Positions 1 to 6,192 are shown, counted from the first letter of the stretch. The stretch is DNA of 64,000 nucleotides from Bryopsis sp. KO-2023 (GCA_030272585.1 BSYQ01000005.1:5797501-5861500); one strand, 5' to 3'. The notes: generated by a model not told the origin, from the sequence alone. Numbers and translations: made by a program.

Positions 1-298
1 AAAAAAAAACACCACAACTCGAAGAGACACCAAAAACCCATGGAAAACGAAGAACTCCTTTTACGCGATAATTCGAGCGAACGAAATGGGCCATCGCCGA
101 CATCTCTCGCATATCCGAATCCGAGCACCCGGAAAATCGCAACGATGAAAAAACTCGAAACGAGTCCTAACCACGAACGAACACCCTCCCGAAGTTTTGG
201 CGCAACCTCGTTCCCGCGCGCGACGGCACTTGTCCCCGACAGCTTCCCGACAGCTTCCCGAACCTACCACGCTCTCCGCACGCGCAATCCCTCGAGCC

Positions 299-369
299 GC
301 GTTGGTGATATAGTGGTAGCATACTACCCTCCCAAGGTAGAGACCCGGGTTCGATTCCCGGTCAACGCA
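299..369 (+). tRNA. trnG-CCC: tRNA-Gly(CCC)
   Basis: A complete 71-nt cloverleaf. Acceptor GCGTTGG pairs with TCAACGC (last pair G-U), followed by discriminator A at 369. The anticodon arm is CTACC, loop CTCCCAA, GGTAG, so the anticodon is CCC, reading GGG. The T arm is CCGGG, TTCGATT, CCCGG. CCA is not encoded. A T7 run at 379-385 is a strong Pol III terminator. The gene is nearly identical to tRNA-Gly(GCC) at 1946-2016, differing in the D-arm region and anticodon loop, so the two are paralogues. Confidence 0.96.
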
Positions 370-378
370 CCCGTGCTC

Positions 379-385
379 TTTTTTT
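379..385 (+). terminator. T7 Pol III terminator of tRNA-Gly(CCC)
   Basis: Seven T residues 9 bp after the gene end. Present in every unit. Confidence 0.85.
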
Positions 386-444
386 CGCGGACCGACCTCC
401 GAGACCCCAGCTTGAGGACGCGGGGCGGGCCCCTCCTCTCGTAC

Positions 445-525
445 GTGGCGATGGCCGAGTTGGTCCAAGGCGCTGGAGTAAGGTTCCAGTCCGAAAGGGC
501 GTGGGTTCAAATCCCACTCGCCACA
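445..525 (+). tRNA. trnL-AAG: tRNA-Leu(AAG)
   Basis: A class II tRNA of 81 nt. Acceptor GTGGCGA pairs with TCGCCAC, discriminator A. The anticodon arm CTGGA, loop GTAAGGT, TCCAG gives AAG (position 34 presumably becomes inosine). The long variable arm folds as TCC, GAAA, GGG. The T arm is GTGGG, TTCAAAT, CCCAC. No T4 run follows before the convergent tRNA-Met gene. Instead an inverted repeat CGTCA/TGACG flanks a TAATTTG loop right after the gene. Paralogous to tRNA-Leu(CAG) at 766-848. Confidence 0.96.
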
Positions 526-561
526 CGTCATAATTTGTGACGTGGCGTGAGGCTTCCAGTC

Positions 562-565
562 AAAA
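562..565 (-). terminator. T4 terminator of tRNA-Met
   Basis: AAAA on the plus strand, 8 bp beyond the 3' end of the minus-strand tRNA-Met gene. Confidence 0.75.
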
Positions 566-573
566 GCGTTGGT

Positions 574-659
574 TGCCCCGGACCAGGATCGAACTGGTGA
601 CCTCCGGATGGCTCACGAGGTTATGAGACCGACGCGCTAACCGACTGCGCCACCGAGGC
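574..659 (-). tRNA. trnM-CAT: Elongator tRNA-Met(CAT) with 12-nt intron
   Basis: Minus-strand gene of 86 nt that becomes 74 nt after removal of an intron at 610-621. Acceptor GCCTCGG pairs with CCGGGGC, discriminator A at 574. The anticodon loop reads CTCATA, then the intron, then A, so the intron sits one base 3' of the anticodon, the usual eukaryotic position between 37 and 38. Intron bases GTGAG can pair with CTCAT covering the anticodon, the pairing expected for the splicing endonuclease substrate. The U31-U39 mismatch typical of elongator Met is present. T4 on the minus strand lies at 562-565. A short intron in elongator tRNA-Met is known from land plants. Confidence 0.95.
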
Positions 660-765
660 CACGGGAAGATTTCGGTGCCGCCGATCTCGGACCGCTGCTC
701 GGCGCCGTCTGCGACTCCCGTCCGGGGCGGGGCCCTCGTGGGGGTGGCTCCCGAGCGGCGATCGT

Positions 766-848
766 GTGGTGATGGCCGAGTTGGTCTAAGGCGCTAGATT
801 CAGGTTCTAGTTCGGAGACGAGCGTGGGTTCGAATCCCACTCACCACA
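766..848 (+). tRNA. trnL-CAG: tRNA-Leu(CAG)
   Basis: A class II tRNA of 83 nt. Acceptor GTGGTGA pairs with TCACCAC, discriminator A. The anticodon arm CTAGA, loop TTCAGGT, TCTAG gives CAG, reading CUG. The variable arm folds as TCG, GAGA, CGA. The T arm is GTGGG, TTCGAAT, CCCAC. It ends 70 bp before the convergent tRNA-Ser(AGA). Compared with tRNA-Leu(AAG), the acceptor differs by one compensated pair (C-G to U-A). Confidence 0.96.
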
Positions 849-855
849 ACGTGCC

Positions 856-859
856 TTTT
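856..859 (+). terminator. T4 terminator of tRNA-Leu(CAG)
   Basis: TTTT 8 bp after the gene end. Confidence 0.75.
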
Positions 860-918
860 CGCGTCACCCCCTCGGTTTGCGAACACACACGCACACACAT
901 GCCTCCGAGGCATTGCCT

Positions 919-1000
919 CGTTGAGGGCAGGATTCGAACCTGCGCGGGACAAACCCAGTGGATTTCTAGTCCACCTCCTTAACCACTCGGACACCCCAAC
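919..1000 (-). tRNA. trnS-AGA: tRNA-Ser(AGA)
   Basis: A minus-strand class II tRNA of 82 nt. Acceptor GTTGGGG pairs with CCTCAAC (one G-U), discriminator G as usual for serine. The anticodon arm GTGGA, loop CTAGAAA, TCCAC gives AGA. The variable arm is GGG, TTTGT, CCC. No T4 run follows on the minus strand for more than 300 nt. The 3' end instead runs into a 13-bp palindrome at 907-919. Its body is almost the same as tRNA-Ser(CGA) at 1218-1299. Confidence 0.95.
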
Positions 1001-1105
1001 TCACGTTGTGATGAGGCGTCCCGTGGTCCATCCTCGTCACACGCCTCGTCATCAACCTCATCAGCCTCGTCGTCCGCCTCGTCACGCCCTCGTCGTCGTG
1101 ACCGG

Positions 1106-1165
1106 GTCGTTGTAGTACAGAGGTGAGTATTCTTGCCTGTCACGCGGGTTCAATTTGCAACGGCA
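1106..1165 (+). tRNA. T-arm-deficient tRNA-Asp(GTC)-like gene, possibly a pseudogene
   Basis: A 60-nt sequence that folds as a tRNA except for the T arm. Acceptor GTCGTTG pairs with CAACGGC over seven positions (one T-G). T8 and A9 are present. The D stem is GTAC/GTAT. The anticodon arm CTTGC, loop CTGTCAC, GCGGG gives GTC (aspartate). Only nine bases, TTCAATTTG, separate the anticodon stem from the acceptor, where variable loop plus T arm would normally take about 21. The A box is good; the B box (GGTTCAATT) is partial. T4 follows at 1187-1190. The intact pairing of acceptor and D stem argues against simple decay; the missing T arm argues for a pseudogene. All fourteen complete units carry it. 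Confidence 0.6.
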
Positions 1166-1186
1166 CACCCACCCCGCATCCTTGTC

Positions 1187-1190
1187 TTTT
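1187..1190 (+). terminator. T4 run after the tRNA-Asp-like gene
   Basis: TTTT 21 bp beyond the discriminator base, close to the opposing terminator of tRNA-Ser(CGA). Confidence 0.6.
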
Positions 1191-1199
1191 GCCGCTCCG

Positions 1200-1204
1200 A
1201 AAAA
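1200..1204 (-). terminator. T5 terminator of tRNA-Ser(CGA)
   Basis: AAAAA on the plus strand, 13 bp past the gene's 3' end. Confidence 0.8.
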
Positions 1205-1217
1205 CGACTTCGACGCT

Positions 1218-1299
1218 CGCTGAGAGCAGGATTTGAACCTGCGCGGGATAAACCCAGTGGATTTCGAGTCCACCTCCTTAACCACTCGGACATCTCAGC
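1218..1299 (-). tRNA. trnS-CGA: tRNA-Ser(CGA)
   Basis: A minus-strand class II tRNA of 82 nt. Acceptor GCTGAGA pairs with TCTCAGC, discriminator G. The anticodon arm GTGGA, loop CTCGAAA, TCCAC gives CGA, reading UCG. The T loop is TTCAAAT. It differs from tRNA-Ser(AGA) in the acceptor stem (several compensated pairs), the anticodon, one variable-arm base and one T-loop base. Confidence 0.96.
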
Positions 1300-1405
1300 T
1301 CGACGACGTGTCGATCGCGCGTTGCGTGGAGGCTCGGTCGACCCCCCGCGATCGAGATTCCCGGGATCGGGATCCACGAGATCGGCGCGATCCTGTTTGA
1401 GACAT

Positions 1406-1479
1406 GCCCGGGTAGCTCAGTTTGGTAGAGCGCGAGACTTTTAATCTCGTGGCCGAGGGTTCGAGTCCCTCCTCGGGCG
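1406..1479 (+). tRNA. trnK-TTT: tRNA-Lys(TTT)
   Basis: A 74-nt cloverleaf. Acceptor GCCCGGG pairs with CTCGGGC, discriminator G. The D arm is GCTC/GAGC with a nine-base loop. The anticodon arm CGAGA, loop CTTTTAA, TCTCG gives TTT. The T arm is GAGGG, TTCGAGT, CCCTC. No T4 run follows on the plus strand until 1935-1938, beyond a solo LTR that starts 29 bp after the gene. In units 8-10 position 68 is T, so the 5-68 pair is G-U instead of G-C. Confidence 0.96.
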
Positions 1480-1508
1480 TCTGCCCTCCCGTTCCGACGA
1501 GAGACAGG

Positions 1509-1775
1509 TGTTAGATTTGGGGGTGCGAGTCTAAGAAGAGCTAAAAACTAAAACTTCCGAGTCCTTGACCTTGAAGCCCATTAATACCATGACCCCCAAG
1601 GATCCTAGCGTCCCCGCATGGTACCTAGGACAACCATCCTAGGTGGGCACCCGACATAGGTCTAGTCATCATGACTAGACTTGACTCACATGTCCACGTC
1701 AACATGACTGTACATGACTGTACATGACTGTACATGACTGAACCCGACTGGATGTAGCTCTTAACATCCCTAACA
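1509..1775. repeat. Solo LTR of an older retrotransposon
   Basis: A 267-bp segment starts TGTTAG and ends CTAACA, and is flanked by the perfect 5-bp direct repeat ACAGG (1504-1508 and 1776-1780). That is the signature of an LTR left after recombination between the two LTRs of an element. Inside are two CCTAGG palindromes (1624-1629, 1638-1643), a 19-bp palindrome (1661-1679) and the decamer tract 1701-1740. There is no internal coding region, and the ends differ from the LTRs of the full element in units 8-10. The orientation is not clear. It is present in every unit, so it predates the array's present form. Confidence 0.8.
1701..1740. repeat. Decamer tandem repeat within solo LTR
   Basis: Three perfect copies of TACATGACTG preceded by one with A at the first position. 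Units 6 and 8-14 carry one more, slightly different copy, which accounts for the 10-bp length difference between unit types. Confidence 0.9.
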
Positions 1776-1780
1776 ACAGG

Positions 1781-1945
1781 ACCTTACGGGTCCGGGTACG
1801 GTGACCGACCGTAACCGTATTAAAAACTTGTCCGACCGTAAATTACCGTACATGACGGTAAACAACTTTCGGTCACGGAACACAATTACGGCCGCATTAC
1901 GCCGACGGGTAACACGACCGAGCAAGCTCGGGTGTTTTCGTCGAG
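1781..1945. other. Palindrome-rich spacer upstream of tRNA-Gly(GCC)
   Basis: Nested inverted repeats: GTGACCGA (1801-1808) with TCGGTCAC (1869-1876), enclosing TTACCGT (1843-1849) with ACGGTAA (1855-1861). A third hairpin, CCGAGC-AA-GCTCGG at 1918-1931, is followed by TTTT at 1935-1938. The last looks like a stop signal for transcription entering from the tRNA-Lys side. A decayed foldback element or a structured non-coding RNA would also fit. No coding frame is convincing. Confidence 0.5.
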
Positions 1946-2016
1946 GCGTTGATGGTACAGTGGTAGCATACTACCCTGCCACGGTAGAGACCCGGGTTCG
2001 ATTCCCGGTCAACGCA
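1946..2016 (+). tRNA. trnG-GCC: tRNA-Gly(GCC)
   Basis: A 71-nt cloverleaf. Acceptor GCGTTGA pairs with TCAACGC, discriminator A. The anticodon arm CTACC, loop CTGCCAC, GGTAG gives GCC, reading GGC and GGU. The T arm is CCGGG, TTCGATT, CCCGG. It ends 69 bp before the convergent 5S gene. Confidence 0.96.
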
Positions 2017-2025
2017 CTCAAGGCC

Positions 2026-2030
2026 TTTTT
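2026..2030 (+). terminator. T5 terminator of tRNA-Gly(GCC)
   Basis: TTTTT 10 bp after the gene end. Confidence 0.8.
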
Positions 2031-2066
2031 CTCGCGGTCGTAGCACCGGAAAAAAAACGAGCACGG

Positions 2067-2076
2067 AAAAAGAAAA
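2067..2076 (-). terminator. T-run terminator of 5S rRNA
   Basis: Plus-strand AAAAAGAAAA, read as TTTTCTTTTT on the minus strand, 10 nt past the 5S 3' end. Confidence 0.8.
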
Positions 2077-2085
2077 GTCCACCGA

Positions 2086-2201
2086 GTTGCCGCCGCCGGA
2101 TTTCCTGAGACATCCCTGATCTCGGTACTGATCGGCCCCAACCGTGCTTGATTGGCGAGTTCGGAAGGGATCGCATGTATTCACGGTGGTTTGATGGCAA
2201 C
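2086..2201 (-). rRNA. 5S rRNA
   Basis: The minus strand gives a 116-nt RNA whose ends GTTGCC and GGCAAC pair to form helix I. Conserved 5S landmarks are in order: CGATCCC and CCGAACTCG (loop B/C region), AAGCACGG with GGGGCCGATCAGTACC (box A and intermediate element), then GATGTCTCAGGAAATCC (box C). Spacing between these blocks matches eukaryotic 5S. On the minus strand T4 and T5 runs follow (plus-strand A runs at 2073-2076 and 2067-2071), as expected for Pol III. The sequence is divergent from the plant and fungal 5S genes I can recall, and the ends are set by helix I, so they may be off by one or two bases. Confidence 0.88.
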
Positions 2202-2437
2202 ACGTTTCGAAGCGGACGCCGGGAGGTGAAGTATCCGTTCCTCAGGTGCGCGAGGGACGTGTCCCTCCGATGGTTTGGTGGACCGATTGTTTTTTTGTTT
2301 GTTCTTTTGAGGTGAGGTTGGCAGAGCGGTGAAATGGTGTTTTTGGCTTCATCCAATCGGAAAGGACCCGGTGGGAGCGTTTTCAGGTGTGGCACGATCT
2401 TTCGTGGGTGGGTGTGTGGGTGAGTGTGCGCCTGTGA

Positions 2438-2454
2438 GCGCGTGCGCGCGCGCG
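2438..2454. other. Alternating purine-pyrimidine run, Z-DNA candidate
   Basis: Seventeen bases of strict G/C/T alternation dominated by GC steps, within a GT-rich segment. The element insertion site lies 24 bp to the left. Confidence 0.5.
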
Positions 2455-2653
2455 GGTGGTTGAGTGTGTGTGGGTCAGCTCGTGGGTGAGCGCCAGTAGA
2501 GCGAAAAGACTTGGGAGCAGGTTCGTTTCTTTTTTGACGTGTGTGGCGACGGAACGCACAGGTGGTGGCGTGTTGGTGGCGTTTTTGGGTTCACGCGCGC
2601 CCTTGTTGGATCATCCGATCGGGTGATCCGGGATCATCCACGGGATCTCTCTC

Positions 2654-2956
2654 GGGAGAAAATCGGGAGAGAGGTCGAAGAAAAAAGCGAAGAAGCTAGA
2701 AAGGAAAAGGAAAGGGGGAGGGAAAGAAGGAAAATGAAAGAAGAATGCAAAGGAAATGGAATCTTCTCGAAAGGACCGAAAGAGAAAGAATCGAAAAAGG
2801 AAAAAGTAGAAAAGCACGGAAGAGGGCAGAAAAGAAAAGAAAGATTATTGGAAGAAAAGGAGGGAACGAACGGCACAAAAATAAGAAAAGAACGACGAAA
2901 ATAGAAAGAAACGAATCGATCTCTTGCGGGGAAAGAAAAAAAAGAAGAAAAAAAAA
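2654..2956 (+). other. Purine-rich (GA) tract
   Basis: About 300 bp very strongly biased to A and G on the plus strand, with uninterrupted purine runs at 2698-2734 and 2928-2956. Open frames in it translate to Lys/Glu/Arg or Phe/Ser-rich strings with no domain. The tract recurs in every unit and is the only long strand-asymmetric segment. Confidence 0.8.
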
Positions 2957-3245
2957 CACCACAACTCGAAGAGACACCAAAAACCCATGGAAAACGAAGA
3001 ACTCCTTTTACGCGATAATTCGAGCGAACGAAATGGGCCATCGCCGACATCTCTCGCATATCCGAATCCGAGCACCCGGAAAATCGCAACGATGAAAAAA
3101 CTCGAAACGAGTCCTAACCACGAACGAACACCCTCCCGAAGTTTTGGCGCAACCTCGTTCCCGCGCGCGACGGCACTTGTCCCCGACAGCTTCCCGACAG
3201 CTTCCCGAACCTACCACGCTCTCCGCACGCGCAATCCCTCGAGCC

Positions 3246-3316
3246 GCGTTGGTGATATAGTGGTAGCATACTACCCTCCCAAGGTAGAGACCCGGGTTCG
3301 ATTCCCGGTCAACGCA
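3246..3316 (+). tRNA. trnG-CCC: tRNA-Gly(CCC), unit 2
   Basis: Copy of 299-369. Confidence 0.96.
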
Positions 3317-3391
3317 CCCGTGCTCTTTTTTTCGCGGACCGACCTCCGAGACCCCAGCTTGAGGACGCGGGGCGGGCCCCTCCTCTCGTAC

Positions 3392-3472
3392 GTGGCGATG
3401 GCCGAGTTGGTCCAAGGCGCTGGAGTAAGGTTCCAGTCCGAAAGGGCGTGGGTTCAAATCCCACTCGCCACA
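3392..3472 (+). tRNA. trnL-AAG: tRNA-Leu(AAG), unit 2
   Basis: Copy of 445-525. Confidence 0.96.
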
Positions 3473-3520
3473 CGTCATAATTTGTGACGTGGCGTGAGGC
3501 TTCCAGTCAAAAGCGTTGGT

Positions 3521-3606
3521 TGCCCCGGACCAGGATCGAACTGGTGACCTCCGGATGGCTCACGAGGTTATGAGACCGACGCGCTAACCGACTGCGCCAC
3601 CGAGGC
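3521..3606 (-). tRNA. trnM-CAT: tRNA-Met(CAT), unit 2
   Basis: Copy of 574-659; intron 3557-3568. Confidence 0.95.
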
Positions 3607-3712
3607 CACGGGAAGATTTCGGTGCCGCCGATCTCGGACCGCTGCTCGGCGCCGTCTGCGACTCCCGTCCGGGGCGGGGCCCTCGTGGGGGTGGCTCCCG
3701 AGCGGCGATCGT

Positions 3713-3795
3713 GTGGTGATGGCCGAGTTGGTCTAAGGCGCTAGATTCAGGTTCTAGTTCGGAGACGAGCGTGGGTTCGAATCCCACTCACCACA
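3713..3795 (+). tRNA. trnL-CAG: tRNA-Leu(CAG), unit 2
   Basis: Copy of 766-848. Confidence 0.96.
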
Positions 3796-3865
3796 ACGTG
3801 CCTTTTCGCGTCACCCCCTCGGTTTGCGAACACACACGCACACACATGCCTCCGAGGCATTGCCT

Positions 3866-3947
3866 CGTTGAGGGCAGGATTCGAACCTGCGCGGGACAAA
3901 CCCAGTGGATTTCTAGTCCACCTCCTTAACCACTCGGACACCCCAAC
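3866..3947 (-). tRNA. trnS-AGA: tRNA-Ser(AGA), unit 2
   Basis: Copy of 919-1000. Confidence 0.95.
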
Positions 3948-4052
3948 TCACGTTGTGATGAGGCGTCCCGTGGTCCATCCTCGTCACACGCCTCGTCATC
4001 AACCTCATCAGCCTCGTCGTCCGCCTCGTCACGCCCTCGTCGTCGTGACCGG

Positions 4053-4112
4053 GTCGTTGTAGTACAGAGGTGAGTATTCTTGCCTGTCACGCGGGTTCAA
4101 TTTGCAACGGCA
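4053..4112 (+). tRNA. T-arm-deficient tRNA-Asp(GTC)-like, unit 2
   Basis: Copy of 1106-1165. Confidence 0.6.
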
Positions 4113-4164
4113 CACCCACCCCGCATCCTTGTCTTTTGCCGCTCCGAAAAACGACTTCGACGCT

Positions 4165-4246
4165 CGCTGAGAGCAGGATTTGAACCTGCGCGGGATAAAC
4201 CCAGTGGATTTCGAGTCCACCTCCTTAACCACTCGGACATCTCAGC
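4165..4246 (-). tRNA. trnS-CGA: tRNA-Ser(CGA), unit 2
   Basis: Copy of 1218-1299. Confidence 0.96.
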
Positions 4247-4352
4247 TCGACGACGTGTCGATCGCGCGTTGCGTGGAGGCTCGGTCGACCCCCCGCGATC
4301 GAGATTCCCGGGATCGGGATCCACGAGATCGGCGCGATCCTGTTTGAGACAT

Positions 4353-4426
4353 GCCCGGGTAGCTCAGTTTGGTAGAGCGCGAGACTTTTAATCTCGTGGC
4401 CGAGGGTTCGAGTCCCTCCTCGGGCG
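4353..4426 (+). tRNA. trnK-TTT: tRNA-Lys(TTT), unit 2
   Basis: Copy of 1406-1479. Confidence 0.96.
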
Positions 4427-4455
4427 TCTGCCCTCCCGTTCCGACGAGAGACAGG

Positions 4456-4722
4456 TGTTAGATTTGGGGGTGCGAGTCTAAGAAGAGCTAAAAACTAAAA
4501 CTTCCGAGTCCTTGACCTTGAAGCCCATTAATACCATGACCCCCAAGGATCCTAGCGTCCCCGCATGGTACCTAGGACAACCATCCTAGGTGGGCACCCG
4601 ACATAGGTCTAGTCATCATGACTAGACTTGACTCACATGTCCACGTCAACATGACTGTACATGACTGTACATGACTGTACATGACTGAACCCGACTGGAT
4701 GTAGCTCTTAACATCCCTAACA
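4456..4722. repeat. Solo LTR, unit 2
   Basis: Copy of 1509-1775, ACAGG on both sides. Confidence 0.8.
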
Positions 4723-4892
4723 ACAGGACCTTACGGGTCCGGGTACGGTGACCGACCGTAACCGTATTAAAAACTTGTCCGACCGTAAATTACCGTACAT
4801 GACGGTAAACAACTTTCGGTCACGGAACACAATTACGGCCGCATTACGCCGACGGGTAACACGACCGAGCAAGCTCGGGTGTTTTCGTCGAG

Positions 4893-4963
4893 GCGTTGAT
4901 GGTACAGTGGTAGCATACTACCCTGCCACGGTAGAGACCCGGGTTCGATTCCCGGTCAACGCA
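4893..4963 (+). tRNA. trnG-GCC: tRNA-Gly(GCC), unit 2
   Basis: Copy of 1946-2016. Confidence 0.96.
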
Positions 4964-5032
4964 CTCAAGGCCTTTTTCTCGCGGTCGTAGCACCGGAAAA
5001 AAAACGAGCACGGAAAAAGAAAAGTCCACCGA

Positions 5033-5148
5033 GTTGCCGCCGCCGGATTTCCTGAGACATCCCTGATCTCGGTACTGATCGGCCCCAACCGTGCTTGATT
5101 GGCGAGTTCGGAAGGGATCGCATGTATTCACGGTGGTTTGATGGCAAC
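5033..5148 (-). rRNA. 5S rRNA, unit 2
   Basis: Copy of 2086-2201. Confidence 0.88.
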
Positions 5149-6192
5149 ACGTTTCGAAGCGGACGCCGGGAGGTGAAGTATCCGTTCCTCAGGTGCGCGA
5201 GGGACGTGTCCCTCCGATGGTTTGGTGGACCGATTGTTTTTTTGTTTGTTCTTTTGAGGTGAGGTTGGCAGAGCGGTGAAATGGTGTTTTTGGCTTCATC
5301 CAATCGGAAAGGACCCGGTGGGAGCGTTTTCAGGTGTGGCACGATCTTTCGTGGGTGGGTGTGTGGGTGAGTGTGCGCCTGTGAGCGCGTGCGCGCGCGC
5401 GGGTGGTTGAGTGTGTGTGGGTCAGCTCGTGGGTGAGCGCCAGTAGAGCGAAAAGACTTGGGAGCAGGTTCGTTTCTTTTTTGACGTGTGTGGCGACGGA
5501 ACGCACAGGTGGTGGCGTGTTGGTGGCGTTTTTGGGTTCACGCGCGCCCTTGTTGGATCATCCGATCGGGTGATCCGGGATCATCCACGGGATCTCTCTC
5601 GGGAGAAAATCGGGAGAGAGGTCGAAGAAAAAAGCGAAGAAGCTAGAAAGGAAAAGGAAAGGGGGAGGGAAAGAAGGAAAATGAAAGAAGAATGCAAAGG
5701 AAATGGAATCTTCTCGAAAGGACCGAAAGAGAAAGAATCGAAAAAGGAAAAAGTAGAAAAGCACGGAAGAGGGCAGAAAAGAAAAGAAAGATTATTGGAA
5801 GAAAAGGAGGGAACGAACGGCACAAAAATAAGAAAAGAACGACGAAAATAGAAAGAAACGAATCGATCTCTTGCGGGGAAAGAAAAAAAAGAAGAAAAAA
5901 AAACACCACAACTCGAAGAGACACCAAAAACCCATGGAAAACGAAGAACTCCTTTTACGCGATAATTCGAGCGAACGAAATGGGCCATCGCCGACATCTC
6001 TCGCATATCCGAATCCGAGCACCCGGAAAATCGCAACGATGAAAAAACTCGAAACGAGTCCTAACCACGAACGAACACCCTCCCGAAGTTTTGGCGCAAC
6101 CTCGTTCCCGCGCGCGACGGCACTTGTCCCCGACAGCTTCCCGACAGCTTCCCGAACCTACCACGCTCTCCGCACGCGCAATCCCTCGAGCC

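Larger units (their letters stand above)
1..2947 (+). repeat. Array unit 1 (2,947 bp)
   Basis: Reference unit for all positions quoted in other entries. Short form with four decamers in the solo LTR. The retrotransposon target site (GGGTG at 2410-2414) is empty. Confidence 0.95.
2202..3245. other. Spacer between 5S and the next tRNA-Gly(CCC)
   Basis: No gene recognised. It contains the 5S upstream flank with a perfect hairpin GAGGGAC/GTCCCTC (2252-2267), a GT/GC-rich segment (2402-2510), the purine-rich tract (2654-2956), and a 290-bp stretch upstream of tRNA-Gly(CCC) with a short hairpin (ACTCG/CGAGT) and an 11-bp direct duplication. The open frames here on both strands are low-complexity or run across tRNA genes. 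The retrotransposon target site is at 2410-2414. Confidence 0.7.
2948..5894 (+). repeat. Array unit 2 (2,947 bp)
   Basis: Short form, empty retrotransposon site. I saw no difference from unit 1. Confidence 0.95.

Noticed and set aside
40..540. A 166-187-residue plus-strand frame with an opposing 156-residue minus-strand frame, repeated in each unit
   Set aside because: They run through tRNA-Gly(CCC) and tRNA-Leu(AAG). Their peptides are the usual translations of tRNA genes in both directions, so they are not proteins.
637..1444. Several 64-103-residue frames with strings such as GFEPARDKPSGF
   Set aside because: These are translated tRNA-Ser, tRNA-Leu and tRNA-Lys genes, a well-known source of spurious proteins.
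1701..1740. CRISPR-like short repeats
   Set aside because: The decamers are contiguous with no spacers and lie within a eukaryotic solo LTR.
2300..2360. A spliced-leader RNA or U6 snRNA gene in the 5S upstream spacer
   Set aside because: A stretch with TTTTTGGCTTCA recalled the dinoflagellate spliced leader, but the match is short and there is no splice donor or U6 core.
2018..2395. A 125-residue minus-strand frame, extended to 206 residues in units 8-10
   Set aside because: It lies across the 5S gene and its flank; the extension is the retrotransposon LTR read in the same frame. No domain.
2539..3095. Lys/Glu/Arg-rich frames on + and Phe/Ser-rich frames on - of 68-151 residues
   Set aside because: They are products of the purine-rich tract, low in complexity and overlapping in several frames.
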